From: Botryotinia globosa
Lineage: Eukaryota > Ascomycota > Leotiomycetes > Helotiales > Sclerotiniaceae
Length of the DNA stretch: 64,000 nucleotides
Direction of reading: 5' to 3'
NCBI GenBank assembly: GCA_014898425.1
Contig: RCSZ01000003.1
Span: 2,108,001 to 2,172,000 of the forward strand
The translations under genes were made by a program, and so were the position numbers. Positions 49,380 through 61,046 of this stretch are shown here, in pieces; position 1 is the stretch's first letter, and every line of letters starts with the position of its first letter. The notes beneath the pieces are model-generated. The model did no database searches, had not been told where the DNA came from, and saw nothing but the letters and a program-made list of their open reading frames with translations.

Positions 49380-51197
49380 TCATGCCAAGTCCTTTGCCAT
49401 TCTTTCATCGTAGGCTGGTGGTACCTCAACTAGAATAGCAGCCTTGGAGTGGAAGCACATGATGCTGGATTCATTCCCATATGCTAATCCGTAGAATGCA
49501 GGCATACTGGTACTTCCCCTACCATCAAGCCAAGCTACATTCTTATACTTCTTATGCGTCCATTCCGACTTGAGATACTACATTACTTGGTAAGTAAATT
49601 GGAATCGTGCCGACGGATTCGGGGATGCTAAGTGCTTACCCTTCGAACATCATCTTTATATTCTTCGTTGAAGGCACTCTCAACTGTATGCAATTGAGTT
49701 CCTGCTCGAGTTATATGTTCCTCATCCTCAAGGTAATCATCCATGCACAGCACAGGACAGGCGTTGACCGCTAGACCAAGCGATTGAAACGTGTTAAAGA
49801 TGGTCATATCAATACCCTTCAATGCATATGGCATGATGTCATCTGTGTCTTCTTGAGTATGGGCATATAGATGCTCACAATAAAATCCAATCACACCACC
49901 TAACAACACGTCAACGATGCCTTCCGATATGGCAGAACAATAATGCACATACCTCTTTTCATGAAATCAGGCTGAACCAAAACGTTTCTCGCAACTTCAT
50001 ATAACGGCGACAAGGTCGGATCTGCTACCAGATTTTTTTGCAAGGGGATACCAATTTTCTGCGAGATATAGAGATTATAGGTCAACGTCACACGATGACC
50101 ACTGGTGACTTCGAGTACCTCGTGCTCGCAGTCACTATAGAACGCAGCCCATTGGATGCTGTCCGATTGATTGCCCCAGTCAAAGAAAGTGTTAGAGCCT
50201 CTATGGGTGACGCGCAATTGTCCACCTGCATGAAATTAGATCTATATTTGTTGCAGAAGGTGAAGAGAGCAACGAGTCGGGAGAGAGAAATGGATATACT
50301 GACCTTGATGAGAATATGGAAGACAGACGACTAGAGAACCAAACTGTCTCGTGCCACGTGGCGTGTCTACATGTGCTTTAAATTTTCCGCTAGGGCCAGA
50401 ATAGATCTGAACCACATTGCATTGTGTCAGTTGGGCTTTCTCCACAAAGCTTTACATTATCCCCAAACGAACGGCACTTACATTGAGCTTGTATAGTTCG
50501 GCAAGCACACCTCGATGATCTCCCCTGTTCCGCAAAAAGTCTGTTTGAGAAACATCCTCTAGCAATGTTTGAGCAATGACATCAAGGACTCCATAGTCGT
50601 GCGGGTGGAAGTCGATGGGAAACTGGCTTCTATCGAGCTTGCCGGCTTTACGATATCTTTCATCAAGCACATTTTTTTCCTCCGAGACCGAACGACGCCG
50701 GGACACAAGTCTGAAGGAGCGCTTCCATTGACTTGGAAGTCGTGGAAACATGGAACACTATCTTCTCGCATACATTTCCTGGCTTGGAGTCCCAGCGAAG
50801 CACGACCGGGGGCACCTGTTGCTGAAAAGATTGGTCGAAATCTGATCGAGAACTGGGTTAACTTTGTTTAGAAATTAAGAGAGTAAGGTCTGGACTGAAA
50901 AGAGATTACTTGCCTTCTGTGGGCTCTTTCTGGTTGAAAGACGAATCTTCAGGAGCTGCGATAGGAATGCTACCACCGCAGCAATAATTTGCACTCTCAG
51001 ATATATCCACAGCTTTTACCAATTCATGGAGAAGCTCTTCTTCGGCGAGCCCTGTCCAGGTTTTTGAAGATATTATGAAATGATTAGTCTTCCTTTCTTC
51101 TTATCTTCTTGTTGATGAAGAAGAAAAAAACATTAAAGGGAGAGGAATGTTTTAGAAGGGGAAATACAAACCCGAAGCTCAACTTATCCTTTGCCAT
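49380..51197 (-). CDS. 2-oxoglutarate/Fe(II)-dependent oxygenase (prolyl 4-hydroxylase-like), with a one-base frame break
   Basis: Downstream exons on the minus strand are 50841-50482, 50406-50304, 50225-49953, 49899-49640 and 49577-49380; an exon ending at 50914 precedes a GC-AG intron (50842-50913). The start is probably ATG 51197 (MAKDKLSF), but the first intron is ambiguous: donors GTTTGT or GTATTT near 51168 and acceptors near 51088-51095 fit equally. The oxygenase core shows the iron ligands: His and Asp in FKAHVDTPRG, and the distal His in LEVTSGHRVTLTY. In the 360-base exon a run of seven T (50672-50678, seven A on the coding strand) shifts the frame: SFGLGGK before it and NVLDERYRKAGK after it are in different frames, and the exon is one base too long for its phases. 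The neighbouring exons are intact, so it is either a sequencing/assembly slip or a recent loss. The family hydroxylates proteins or small molecules; substrate unknown. Confidence 0.75.
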
Positions 51198-51890
51198 GTC
51201 TACCTGTCTACCTTGATTTAGGCAGACTGTATAGTTTGAGACTGGATGATTGGCCATATGCACCACCTACCTAGGTAAGTCTCGATATATATACCTATAT
51301 CCATGTGTGAGTCAAGACGCGTTTGTGGCGCGCGACCACATGATTTTTTAGGCAAAAATTTATTTCAGTGGCGAGTCATCAATCATGCATACTTTTAAGC
51401 ATCAATCTCTCCACAAAAGTAATTTTGATACATCTGTGTAACATACGCAGGGTTGGGGAAAGGGTGCGGTTAGATTTACATTATTTGGATTTTTGATATC
51501 AATGTCAATGCATATACATGCTATGAAAGCTTCTCTCTAATGAGCTATTGTTATTTGTATTCAGAGTGTGTATTTAATGAGGTGCTTGGAAGTTGGAATT
51601 GGGTTAATAGGTATGGATTTTCAAATTCGGTTGGTTGGGTGATACTTGATTTGATGGAGGGAGGGAGAATGAGTGGGCTGATGATTTATTTATATTTATA
51701 TTTTTGTTTTATATTTTTAATTTTTGAGGGTCATCTCTTACTTAAGAATTAAACAGCAATAAGGAATTTCGAATCACTAAACTAACCAGGAGATTGTGCG
51801 ATCGAAAAGTAGCCAGTAAGTAGACGAAACCGACCGAAAGAAACCCAAACCTAAATCTGACTCATCCCCCCCGTTCCCTCGAAGAAAAAA
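51198..51890. other. Intergenic, no gene seen
   Basis: AT-rich 5' flank of the oxygenase gene and 3' flank of the tail-anchored protein gene. The frame at 51540-51752 (plus) is hydrophobic by composition only. Confidence 0.5.
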
Positions 51891-52190
51891 TCACAAAATC
51901 TCACAAACCCGCGCCAGCAAAACCGAAGCAAACACCGAGCCCACGACGGCGCACGCGCACAACATGGCTCGCTTGCGCTCCATCTCCTGCTGCAGACGAA
52001 GATGTCGCGAATTGTTCTCCTGCACGCGCTCGGCCAGCTCGAGCAATTCCTGAGATCCGCGGGCGTAGATGCGTTGGGCTTCGCGCTCGAGGCCGGAGAG
52101 TTGCGCGATGCGCATTTCGCTTGCCATGAGCGCGCCTTTGAGATCGAAGATCTGGTTTAGGTACTCGTTGATGCGGGGGGTGTCGGGCAT
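51891..52190 (-). CDS. Small tail-anchored coiled-coil protein (99 residues)
   Basis: A single-exon frame, MPDTPRINEYLNQIFDLKGA at the start, then a strongly helical, charged stretch with heptads (ASEMRIAQLSGLEREAQRIY; LLELAERVQENNSRHLRLQQ), and a hydrophobic C-terminal segment (AMLCACAVVGSVFASVLLARV) ending CEIL. This layout is that of a tail-anchored membrane protein with a coiled-coil cytosolic part. Codon third positions are strongly G/C-biased, unlike the flanking DNA, which supports coding. No family recognised; partners could be organelle fission or SNARE-adaptor type proteins, but that is a guess. Confidence 0.65.
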   Translation of the reverse strand: MPDTPRINEYLNQIFDLKGALMASEMRIAQLSGLEREAQRIYARGSQELLELAERVQENNSRHLRLQQEMERKRAMLCACAVVGSVFASVLLARVCEIL

Positions 52191-54196
52191 GTTTGTGGTT
52201 TGGGTGTGGGTGTGGGTTGGGGTGTGTGGTGTGTGGTTTGTGGTTTGTGTCGTGGTAGGTTGGTTCTGCTTTGGGGATGCAGGACTAGAGTGCTAGGGAG
52301 ATGAAGAATGGGATTTTGGTTGTGAGGGTGTGGGTGTGGATTTATGTAGTGTTTGTTTGGAGTTGTTTGGGTCTTGTACAGACATTGCTGTACTAGGAGT
52401 TCGGATACCGTCCCCTTTGTTGGTCATGATTATCATGATTGTTATCATTGTTGTCTAACAGTACATATATCGTTATGCTATAACTTCAGGTTGCTGGACA
52501 TGTAGTGTGTGTGAGACGTACGGCACTTCCACGCGGTTGCAATATCAAGTTATGAATGAAGCTACCCTATCTACACATGACCACACGAACTGCAAGTTCA
52601 GACGAAGAATTTCTTCTTGATATCTATATCAGGGGGGAATACCATCACGCGGAGTGATATCGGTTATGCAATGAAATCAGTAGATGAATATTATGAAAAC
52701 AAAAGCGTACATATGTATACCTAGGTACTTCCAAAAGCTCAGATTTTTTAAGTATATTGCAACATACGTACCACATGCATAACCTCCAAGTTTCAGAACA
52801 GGATTGGTAGACCCAGATTTGATTTATATAAAGATTCAACACCCATCTATCTCAAAAAGAAAGATCGTATAAAGGGAACGCACGCACGTTGGGAAAGACA
52901 AACTTATTCTACATGTTACCTAGTTAAGAAAGTCATTTCATCATATCCATTAGCAATAACATTCCCATAATTTCGAACATTGCATTGCAACACTATAATA
53001 TTCTTCTCGGGAGTCAGGACAGATGGATAGATTCCATCCCCTTTTCAAATTTCAACACTTACTTACACTTCCCATCACACTTCCCATCACATAAAACCAT
53101 AAACATATAACTCCCCTCGAGACTACCTAACCACCCTCCCAAATAACCCAGAACGCAAGAAACTACCCAAACCAGATAAACGATACAATTAGTTCCACCA
53201 ATTCTTAGATTACCACGCACAAACCAAGAAAATGCGCAACTCACTCCATCATAGCCTTCACGAAATGCGATACCAAAAGATTAATACAGAAGATTCTTCA
53301 CCCTCACCCCGAAGTAGTCAGTAATCAATAATCGATGCATATACCTACCCACCTACCTACCTATGCACAACTCACAAAGATGATAAGATTACAACTGCGA
53401 TATTATAAAAAGAACAAAAAGAATGTCATTACTCGCTGGAAAAATCACTCACTCACTCACTAACTAACCAACTGACTAACGCTAGATCAGATGCAAATTA
53501 TCAAGATCCATCGCTGATATCTGTTCAATCTGAACAATCAACAGGACCCAAGAGATGCGGTTTCCAGACAGCTATCCGTGAGAGCAACGCGATATGAAGA
53601 TACTGTAGAGTTCTCGAATAGACATATGAGTGCTTATTCGCTGAACCCTTCCAAGTACGGCTTGTTTAGAGAAATATTGAGGGTCGAATTGGCAGGATTG
53701 TTATTTGATTGTTTGAATTCTTGCCTGTTGATATTGCTCCCCCAACCATTCCAATGAAACCAAATCCCCAAGTTTCCACCCCCTCCTATTCCCCCCTCTC
53801 CCAATACTCCCCTTCCGATCTCAGATACCGTTCTACAACATCAATTCTCAAACCAGACATAACGCAGGTGTACCAAAGAAGAAAAGTCAAATTAACATTA
53901 ATTACTTTCTAGAAATAGAATATGGACGAATAATCAATCTAAGTACCTACGTAAAGTCATCATCGTTTCGTTTCGTTTCGCTTCGAAGGGGATATCATGG
54001 GTGGTCTGTGTTCCTTTCCTTTCCTAGGTAACCTACTATCAGGTTATCCAAATCCGTACCTTAATCAGCTTCTCCAATCCTATAATCCAGATATCATATG
54101 ATAGCTCGTGAGTCCCTCCATTTCCTATCAAACCCATCCAGCCATCATTCATCCAACCATACTCCAAAGCCCCTCTCCACCTTCAACTTCATACCT
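52191..54196. other. Intergenic, no gene seen
   Basis: About 2 kb. A GT-rich simple repeat (GTGTGGGTTGGGGTGTGTGG) at 52200-52250 is the leader of the tail-anchored gene. Further are ACCTACCTACC (53346-53362), CTCACTCACTCACTAACTAAC (53450-53470) and TTTCGTTTCGTTTCG (53966-53980). No coding frame that I can support. Confidence 0.5.
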
Positions 54197-55894
54197 CTAT
54201 ACATCATCAATATCCGGTATGTAGACTCCCTCCTTACATGCCACCACCACTCTCTTAAAGAATCGTCTCCACTCCAATGGATCTCCCTTAACCTTAACAA
54301 ATCTCACCTCCACCAATTCAATCTCTTCCGTCTCATAAGAATCCAAAACGATTTCCCCATTCATCCCACATCTTCTACTATCTACCGCTCGTACCTTGAT
54401 CCACGCTGCATGCAATTGACTATTTTGCAATTGTGCCAAGGGTGGTACTGGTATATTCATCGCATGCAAAGATTCAGAAAGAAGAGTCAGCAATTGAGGA
54501 ACGGGGAGATGGGAAAAGAATCGCGTAAGCGAGTAATTCGGGAGAATATCTTGAAATTGACGCGCATGTTGTGTGAGTCGAAGGGAGACGGTAGGATTGG
54601 ATGAAAATTGAGACATGGAAGGTTCATCCGCGAGTGTGGCGTCTCCATGGTTCGATGCCACTGGTGATGGAAGTTGGAAATTACATGTAGTCTCGGCGGG
54701 TTGAGATGTGGGTAATACACGAGGTGGTCGTTCCCAGTCAAATTGCATATCCATGACTGGAGCTTCTGGTTGGGTGAATGCAAAGTTGTGGCTATCGAGT
54801 TGCATTGCATCTTGACTAAGCTGTGATGCACTTGGCTTTTGCTTGAAATCGATACGAAGATTTGCTAACATTTGAGTAGCAAGACCTAATGGATCGCTCA
54901 TCTTACCATCGGTGGTGAGAAGTGGATTCTTGCGTGTGTACCATGGATGTCGTTTGATGTGTTCAAAGTTGAAGCGTTTGGATACATCGACATTCATCAT
55001 GCCTCTTAGTAATGATAGAACCGAAGTCGGCAATCTTCGCCATAATTCATCTGAACTTCGTCCATTGGATTTTACGTATTCATCGAATTCCCAGCTTTCA
55101 GAAGTAGGTTGATCCCAAGGTGTATTTCCCACCAAGAGCACAAATAAGACGACCCCGCATGACCAAATATCCACCATATTTGCAGCGTATCCTGCACCCT
55201 TCACCTTGGCTTGAGTACTTCTAGAGCAAGAGATAACTTCCGGTGCAATGTATGGAGGACTACCACACATAGTCGTGCTGAGTTTTCTCGCTCCGTTATA
55301 TTCAAATAGTGTTGCCAATCCAAAATCCGCAATCTTCAAATCGCCACTACTCGATAGTAATATATTCTCAGGCTTGATATCTCGATGACCCACACCTTTC
55401 TGATGCATATAATTTACTCCCCCAATCAATTGTGTAAAGTAGAAATGTGCAATATCTTCTTTGACTCCAACATCTGCTTCAATTTTGTCGAATAAGTCTC
55501 CCCCCTCTGCATACTCCATAGCGATCCATTTCCAAACCGCATCTTCGCCCGTCGCAAACCACTCTATGATATTTGGATGTCGTCCAATATGGGAATGCAG
55601 TGAAACCTCCATGGCGATTTGCTTCGACGAAATCCGGCCATGCTTGACTGCATAAGCTTTGTGTATGAATTTGACTGCGAATACTGGAGTGGAATCAGTT
55701 GGAGGGATGGCTTTCTTGATTCTACGTAATCATTAGCATACACATATATAATTTCGAATATAGCAAAGAGCACCGAGCTGATATTGTAGTTTTTCGACTT
55801 ACGATGCATAAGCACCGCGACCTATGGTTTTCGAAATGATTCGAAAAGGTAGGTCGCGGGGCAGCGGGTCCATCTGTGACATCTGCATTGCCAT
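54197..55894 (-). CDS. chk1: Checkpoint kinase Chk1 (Ser/Thr protein kinase, CAMK group)
   Basis: Exon 1 is 55894-55803, exon 2 55721-54197, with an 81-bp intron (phase 2); 538 residues. The kinase domain fills the N-terminal half: glycine loop GRGAYASIKKA, Lys48 in FAVKF, catalytic Asp145 in HRDIKPEN, the Asp163 DFG, activation loop with MCGSPPYIAPEV, and WSCGVVLFVLLVGNTPWDQP, which is characteristic of Chk1. After a Gln/Ser-rich linker a KA1-like C-terminal domain follows (TRFFSHLPVPQLLTLLSESL, then RRFFKRVVVACKEGVYIPD). Chk1 halts the cell cycle after DNA damage or fork stalling. The gene is divergent from ubc11 over a 1.1-kb region. Confidence 0.95.
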
Positions 55895-56281
55895 AATTTT
55901 TAGATTGAGAAGAACGACGTTAAAAATGGACGAACGCGGGATGGATCATGGATGTCTTTGCAAACCCCACCGCTTGATTCAAAACGTATATGGTAGAAGG
56001 AAAGGAATGAAGCTACGTGGATGCCAATGGAAGAACCTTGGGAGAACAGGTACTAGAGTAGAAACTTGACCAATTGACGATCCAAGAAGTGAGAATTAAT
56101 GTGAGTTAATGTGAATCATTGTGAAACCCAAACTATTGAACTATTGATCGTTTTCTTATAAACCAATGGGAAATTATCATTAATACAGACAGTAATTGAA
56201 TGTATGAAGCGCGTCTTGATGCGTCTTGATGCGTCTAGCTGGAGGTTTCAATTAACACTTTTAGTCGCGAATCGCGAAAAT

Positions 56282-56365
56282 TGATGACTGATGACTGATG
56301 ACTAATGGTTGATGACTGATGACTAATGACTGATGACTAATGACTGATGACTAATGACTGATGAC
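56282..56365. repeat. 7-bp minisatellite, twelve units
   Basis: Twelve head-to-tail units of T(G/A)ATGAC: eight TGATGAC, three TAATGAC, and one TAATGGT. It lies 390-470 bp upstream of chk1 and 635-720 bp upstream of ubc11. Confidence 0.9.
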
Positions 56366-56740
56366 TGCTTACTACATAGAACTTGGAGAGGCAAAACTCG
56401 TACTAAAGACTTCCAGGTTAATACAGTTATTAATACAGTCCAGTCCGTTCGCGTTTCTATGGCTACCCTGCCTAAAAAAAAGAGAAAGTCGAAATAAACA
56501 AAGTCCAACCTCCCTCGACTCCAATCCTTCTTTATTCCTCTAATAATAAACAATAAACTTCAACCCTTTCTTTCCTACATAATAAACACACTTTCTTACA
56601 TCTTCCTTCACTTCACATCACATCACTTCACATCACTTCACATCACAACACTTTTGTACATTCACCACCACACATATACACCAAAAATTCAAATCGATAA
56701 AAAAACACCCAGAAGGTTCCCAAAAGAATTTCTTTGTTTC

Positions 56741-56785
56741 TCTTCTTCTTCTTCTTCTTCTTCTTCTTCTTCTTCTTCTTCTTCT
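56741..56785. repeat. TCT microsatellite, fifteen units
   Basis: Forty-five bases of uninterrupted TCT in the probable 5' leader region of ubc11. Confidence 0.9.
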
Positions 56786-56999
56786 AGAAATAACCCTCCG
56801 TTTGCTTCTTTCCACACAATTGCCAATTGCTTTCAGATTGGCATTTCTTTTTATACATTCCCCATCCACTAAACCACCTTTGTCCGTTTCTGTCTCTCTT
56901 CTCCACCAGTACTCCTTACTGATCAATTTCTCAGTTACAAATACTTCACATACTTAATTGGATTGCATTCCTATTCTTCCTCCCGAAAAGATTATCATC

Positions 57000-57706
57000 A
57001 TGAATTACGCTATGGAGGATACACAGAACACTTCCCCAGGCGACGTGCCACCCGCTCAAGCTGCCAAACTTGCTCCTCGTAAAGGTCCCGATGCTCAGAG
57101 TACCACGAAACGGTTTGTTCTCTCCCTTGCATACCTTGACCGCTTCCCATTTCCCAATCTGCATTCCAGAAATCCAATACTAATCCCTCATTCTATTCTT
57201 CCAGTCTCCAAACCGAATTAATGCAACTCATGACCTCGGCCGCCCCTGGTATCTCCGCGTTCCCCTCCGCAGATGGCAATCTTCTTTCCTGGACCGCGAC
57301 AATCGATGGACCAGATGATACCCCATATGCATCGAAGAAATTCAAGTTATCTTTTGCGTTTCCATCAAACTATCCCTACGCACCACCAACCGTTCTCTTC
57401 AAGACTCCTATCTATCATCCCAATGTCGATTTCTCCGGTAGAATCTGCTTGGATATTCTGAAGGATAAGTGGACGGCCGCTTACAATATTCAAACGGTGT
57501 TGTTGAGTTTGCAGAGTCTCTTGGGCGAACCTAATAAGTACGTTTGATAAATTACGGAACGAGTGAATAAGTATGAGATCAGGGCTAATATATATATCTA
57601 CAGTGCTTCACCATTGAACGGCGAAGCCGCAGAGTTGTGGGACAAAAACCCCGAGGAGTTTCAAAAGAAAGTTCATGGTCGTCATCAAGACATTGATGAC
57701 GAATAG
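57000..57706 (+). CDS. ubc11: Ubiquitin-conjugating enzyme E2 of the UBE2C/Ubc11 type
   Basis: Exons 57000-57112, 57205-57537 and 57604-57706 encode 182 residues; introns are 92 bp (phase 2) and 66 bp (phase 2). The UBC fold is complete: HPN at 109-111 and the catalytic Cys119 in [12 protein letters not shown], with [20 protein letters not shown] following. The N-terminal extension of about 35 residues and [20 protein letters not shown] mark the UBE2C/Ubc11 branch that serves the anaphase-promoting complex in cyclin breakdown. The C-terminus ends HQDIDDE. The ATG at 57000 was taken because it is the first AUG in the frame. Shares its upstream region with chk1. Confidence 0.93.
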
Positions 57707-58691
57707 GTTTCAAGGGAAGGAGGAGTAAAAAACATCGTCATTCAGATACCCGGCGTCAATATGTTTATGAATTGGAGATTGTGTATAATGGACTTTGGTC
57801 TATGTCTCGGCTCGGGCATTGGGTTGTTGCTGCATTCTCAGGATAGTACAGGAGGGCGTAGTCCTATTGGGACTTCGAAGGGTGTATCCTTATTTTGGAC
57901 CTTCAATCAATGCAAACGAAGGCATTTTTAAATGTTCTTGAACTCTACTTGATGTGCATGCGTTATGACGTGAGACCTACTTCATGAAACCTATTTCGGA
58001 TTGTCGATTTTGACCGAGTCTGATGGCTGCTTTTTACGAAAGGGCGTCGCGATAGAAAAACCTTTCAAGGACCTACCTAGGCCAATGCACAATGCGGGCT
58101 TCTTAACCTTGATTGGAAACTCGGTCCTTCAACCATTCGTCCACTGGCCATAGCCATGTTGACTTTACATGCGCAGCTTATTTTGGGGTTTCCAGGATTA
58201 TTTGCCATCGCTCAAGGTCGCAAACGTACTGATTATTGCTGTGGGCTATGTATGATGCGTGGTGGAATGAAACAGGAAACAAAACATTCAGATATTCGGC
58301 AGAAAAGTCTGGCAATGTGGTATCGAAATTTGAAGATTCCTATGCTCAATGAAATATGGGAACTGCAAAGCTCGCAAAATTATGTCGAAGGGGTTTCTGA
58401 TGCATCACTTGTTTGCATGCTTCGATGGCCCAAAAAGTAACCTCACACTATTTCCACTGCACATTTGCATGGCCTGGAGAAGCATTACTTCCCTAACTCC
58501 TCGGAAAAAGACCCCGTCTGCCTTTTCCCAGCCTCATAGCACAGACCAATATCACAAGTGCATGAAAATGTTCCCACAACAATTGACTGCATTTAGGTAT
58601 CGAAAGTTAGACCATTTCATTTTCCGCTACCTTAGCAAGCAGAAATGCAGCAACTCCAGAAGTATCCCCCGTGCCATTTGATTTTTATCAT
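57707..58691. other. Intergenic between convergent genes
   Basis: It contains the 3' flanks of ubc11 and rpl31. The frames at 58156-58440 and 58349-58681 (plus) show no coding character or domain. Confidence 0.5.
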
Positions 58692-59213
58692 TTATGCATC
58701 CTCAACAACAACGGTGTGAAGACCCTTGGGGTTTTGGACATTGACGGCTTGGACGTAACTGTACAACTTCTCCTTGGCGCCCTCCTCGTCGTTACGCTTT
58801 CTCGAGATTCGTACGCGGAGTCTGAATGGAACACCCTTGATACCAGCTTCCCAGACCTTCTTGTTCAATTGGGGATCGAGACGGACATCGGTGGTACCCT
58901 ATAAATTAATGAAATACCAACATCAGTATTAATTCCTTGTTGTATCCTCCTGCCGATTTGCTAGATGGAAATCCATACCATTGACAAAGTAGCGAATGCC
59001 TTAATCTCCTTGATGGCCTTTGGGGCACGCTTCTTGAAAGAGACACCATGTAACTAGAACAAAACTATCAGTCTTCTGCCTTTTTTCGACGCCCTATTCT
59101 TCGCAATTTCGACATACTCTCTTGTGGAGGTGGATGGTGTACTCGCGCGCAACAACATCAGCGATGGCGGATCTTTGGGCCTTGCCGCCGGTCTTCTTGG
59201 TGGTCGTCGACAT
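58692..59213 (-). CDS. rpl31: 60S ribosomal protein eL31
   Basis: Three exons on the minus strand, 59213-59118, 59053-58979 and 58898-58692, encode 125 residues; introns are 64 and 80 bp, both phase 0. The protein begins [20 protein letters not shown], continues [33 protein letters not shown], then [20 protein letters not shown] and [17 protein letters not shown], and ends HTVVVEDA. This matches eL31 along its full length. It forms part of the tunnel-exit region of the large subunit. Divergent from rax1. Confidence 0.97.
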
Positions 59214-59801
59214 TTCTGAGATATTTGTTAGAATTGAGAGATTTCGATTCTCGATATTCGATTGATTCGGCTGGGAGGTATATTAACGTACTGAAGGATT
59301 CGTCGCGAGATTTGTCGTGAAAAGTTGTCTTGTCTGAGCTTCAATAATGCAGTCTTAGAATTTCGAAATTCCTTCAGTGTGGAAGGCGCTAGTTAACCGA
59401 AAAGTTCAATAAATTGCTGATGCCTTGAGTTTGATTACATAATGTTATGAGGCCACAACCGCGAACCTCAGTTTGTCAATGGATTCAGTGCGACGCCGAT
59501 AACATAACGTTTATGACTTCAATTTCAATTTGGACTGAGCGTCGGAAACTTAAAACTCTCCTCAGGTTCTAAGTTTTTTTTAACAGATCCTATTCACTCT
59601 TTTAGTTTATCCCGACTTTCGACGCTCTTTCCAATCTATTCTTTTCATTACCACGACAACAACAACTTCACAACAATCCACCAATTTGCGACAATACCTG
59701 AGAACTCCTTGCAGAATCAGAGCCAAAAGTTCTAGCAATCCCTTCCAATTCGGTTCCTTTCGCTTTCCAATCAACCCAGTTCTGGTCTTGTCTCTGTCAA
59801 C
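59214..59801. promoter_or_regulatory. Divergent intergenic region rpl31/rax1
   Basis: 588 bp. The part next to rpl31 has CGATTCTCGATATTCGATTGATTCG repeats of a CGATT/TCGA motif; the part next to rax1 is pyrimidine- and CAA-rich. No coding frame. Confidence 0.5.
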
Positions 59802-61046
59802 ATGTCAGGAATCGGCTCCCCTCAACCCGATCTAAATCGGAATCGGCTTCCAACTCTATTCGAGGTGCTCAGTAGAAGGACTTTACCCCCAGTGGATCTA
59901 TTCTCCTTCTATATTTATATGAGAGATCAGCAGCGCTCTGTTGATTACCTTGATTTTTGGTTTGTGTTCCTTGCATCGAATTGTCTAATTCAATCACTAA
60001 CTCGAGGGCAGGCTTGATGTTGCTCAACATATGTCATTATGCCGACACTATGTTCGCGAATTGCGACGATCTGTAATGATTGGTACACCTAAAGGCGACG
60101 ATGCTCAATCCAAACGCTCTTCTGCTGTTCTAGAAAATCTTGGTGATATGTCAAATACCGCCGGACCATCCATGTTCACTACAGAAAAGGAGAAAAACCA
60201 AGATGCTCAGATGTCCGCCTTCCTCAGAGAACAATCTGATACTGGAGAGGTTATTGCCCCACAAGGACACTCTCCTTCTCATAGTTTGGGATCCAATGGT
60301 AACGGCCACGATCTGGGAAATATGTCTAGCGAAAGGCCTCGACCAAGTTTCATGAGCAGCCCTATGGATTTGACGTCAGATTCAAACTCTCCTGCACACA
60401 CTGTCGCGAGAGCCGACATCCGAGCTTCTGCTGAGAAGATTCTCTATACTTTCCTCCTCCCAGGTGCTGAACGTGAGATTATTCTTCCACACTCCATCAC
60501 CCAAGACATCACCATTTCCATTGAGGAAAGAGGACGCGACGATCCGGAAGTGTTTGATGCAGCCAAGGACTATGTTTTCCAAGCAATGGAAAGGGATGCT
60601 TTCCCAGGCTTCTTAAGAATGAAAGCTTTAGGCAACTTAGTCCCTCCTTCGATGATGTTGAGATTGATTGTTGGCTTACTTTCAATGTTTGCCGCATTCT
60701 GGGTTGGATTCATTCTAATCTTCCTCAACTATCCCCACCATACTCGTGTTTGGGTACGTATCTCACATTTATCTTCATACTCTTCATCCCCGTACTAACA
60801 TGATCTCAGCTCCTTCTTCCCTTCACCATTGGTGTCTATGCACTCTGTTCTCATCAATATGCCCTCGATCCCATTCTTGCCCTGGCCGGATACAGTGAAT
60901 ACACATTCATGTCTTTCTCCAAAATTCGAGAACCGTTTGTTCGAAGGCTTCTCCACAAGCGTGCACTCATGGTCCTAATGGTCACAGCTATCACCGATGC
61001 AGCACTAGTCCTGATATTTGCGTTGGTACCTGGAAAGAGATTGTAA
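59802..61046 (+). CDS. rax1: Rax1-like RGS-domain membrane protein
   Basis: Exons 59802-59959, 60012-60753 and 60810-61046 encode 378 residues; introns are 52 bp (phase 2) and 56 bp (phase 0). The N-terminus is an RGS-like domain (LPTLFEVLSRRTLPPVDLFS, RSVDYLDFWLDVAQHMSLC). It is interrupted by a Ser/Gln-rich insert (about residues 85-190) and resumes with ADIRASAEKILYTFLLPGAE and DAAKDYVFQAMERDAFPGFL. Three hydrophobic segments follow, about 268-291, 301-320 and 352-373, and the protein ends VPGKRL. This is the layout of yeast Rax1, which with Rax2 marks bud sites at the plasma membrane. In a filamentous fungus a role in polarity or septation is likely by analogy. Confidence 0.9.

Larger units (their letters stand above)
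55895..56999. other. Divergent intergenic region chk1/ubc11
   Basis: No coding frame that I can support. It contains GCGTCTTGAT repeats (56210-56235), the 7-bp minisatellite (56282-56365), CATCACTTCA repeats (56618-56645), and a TCT microsatellite (56741-56785). Confidence 0.55.

Noticed and set aside
56282..56365. C/D-box snoRNA suggested by TGATGA and CTGA motifs
   Set aside because: The motifs come from a 7-bp tandem repeat and there is no single C/D pair with a terminal stem.
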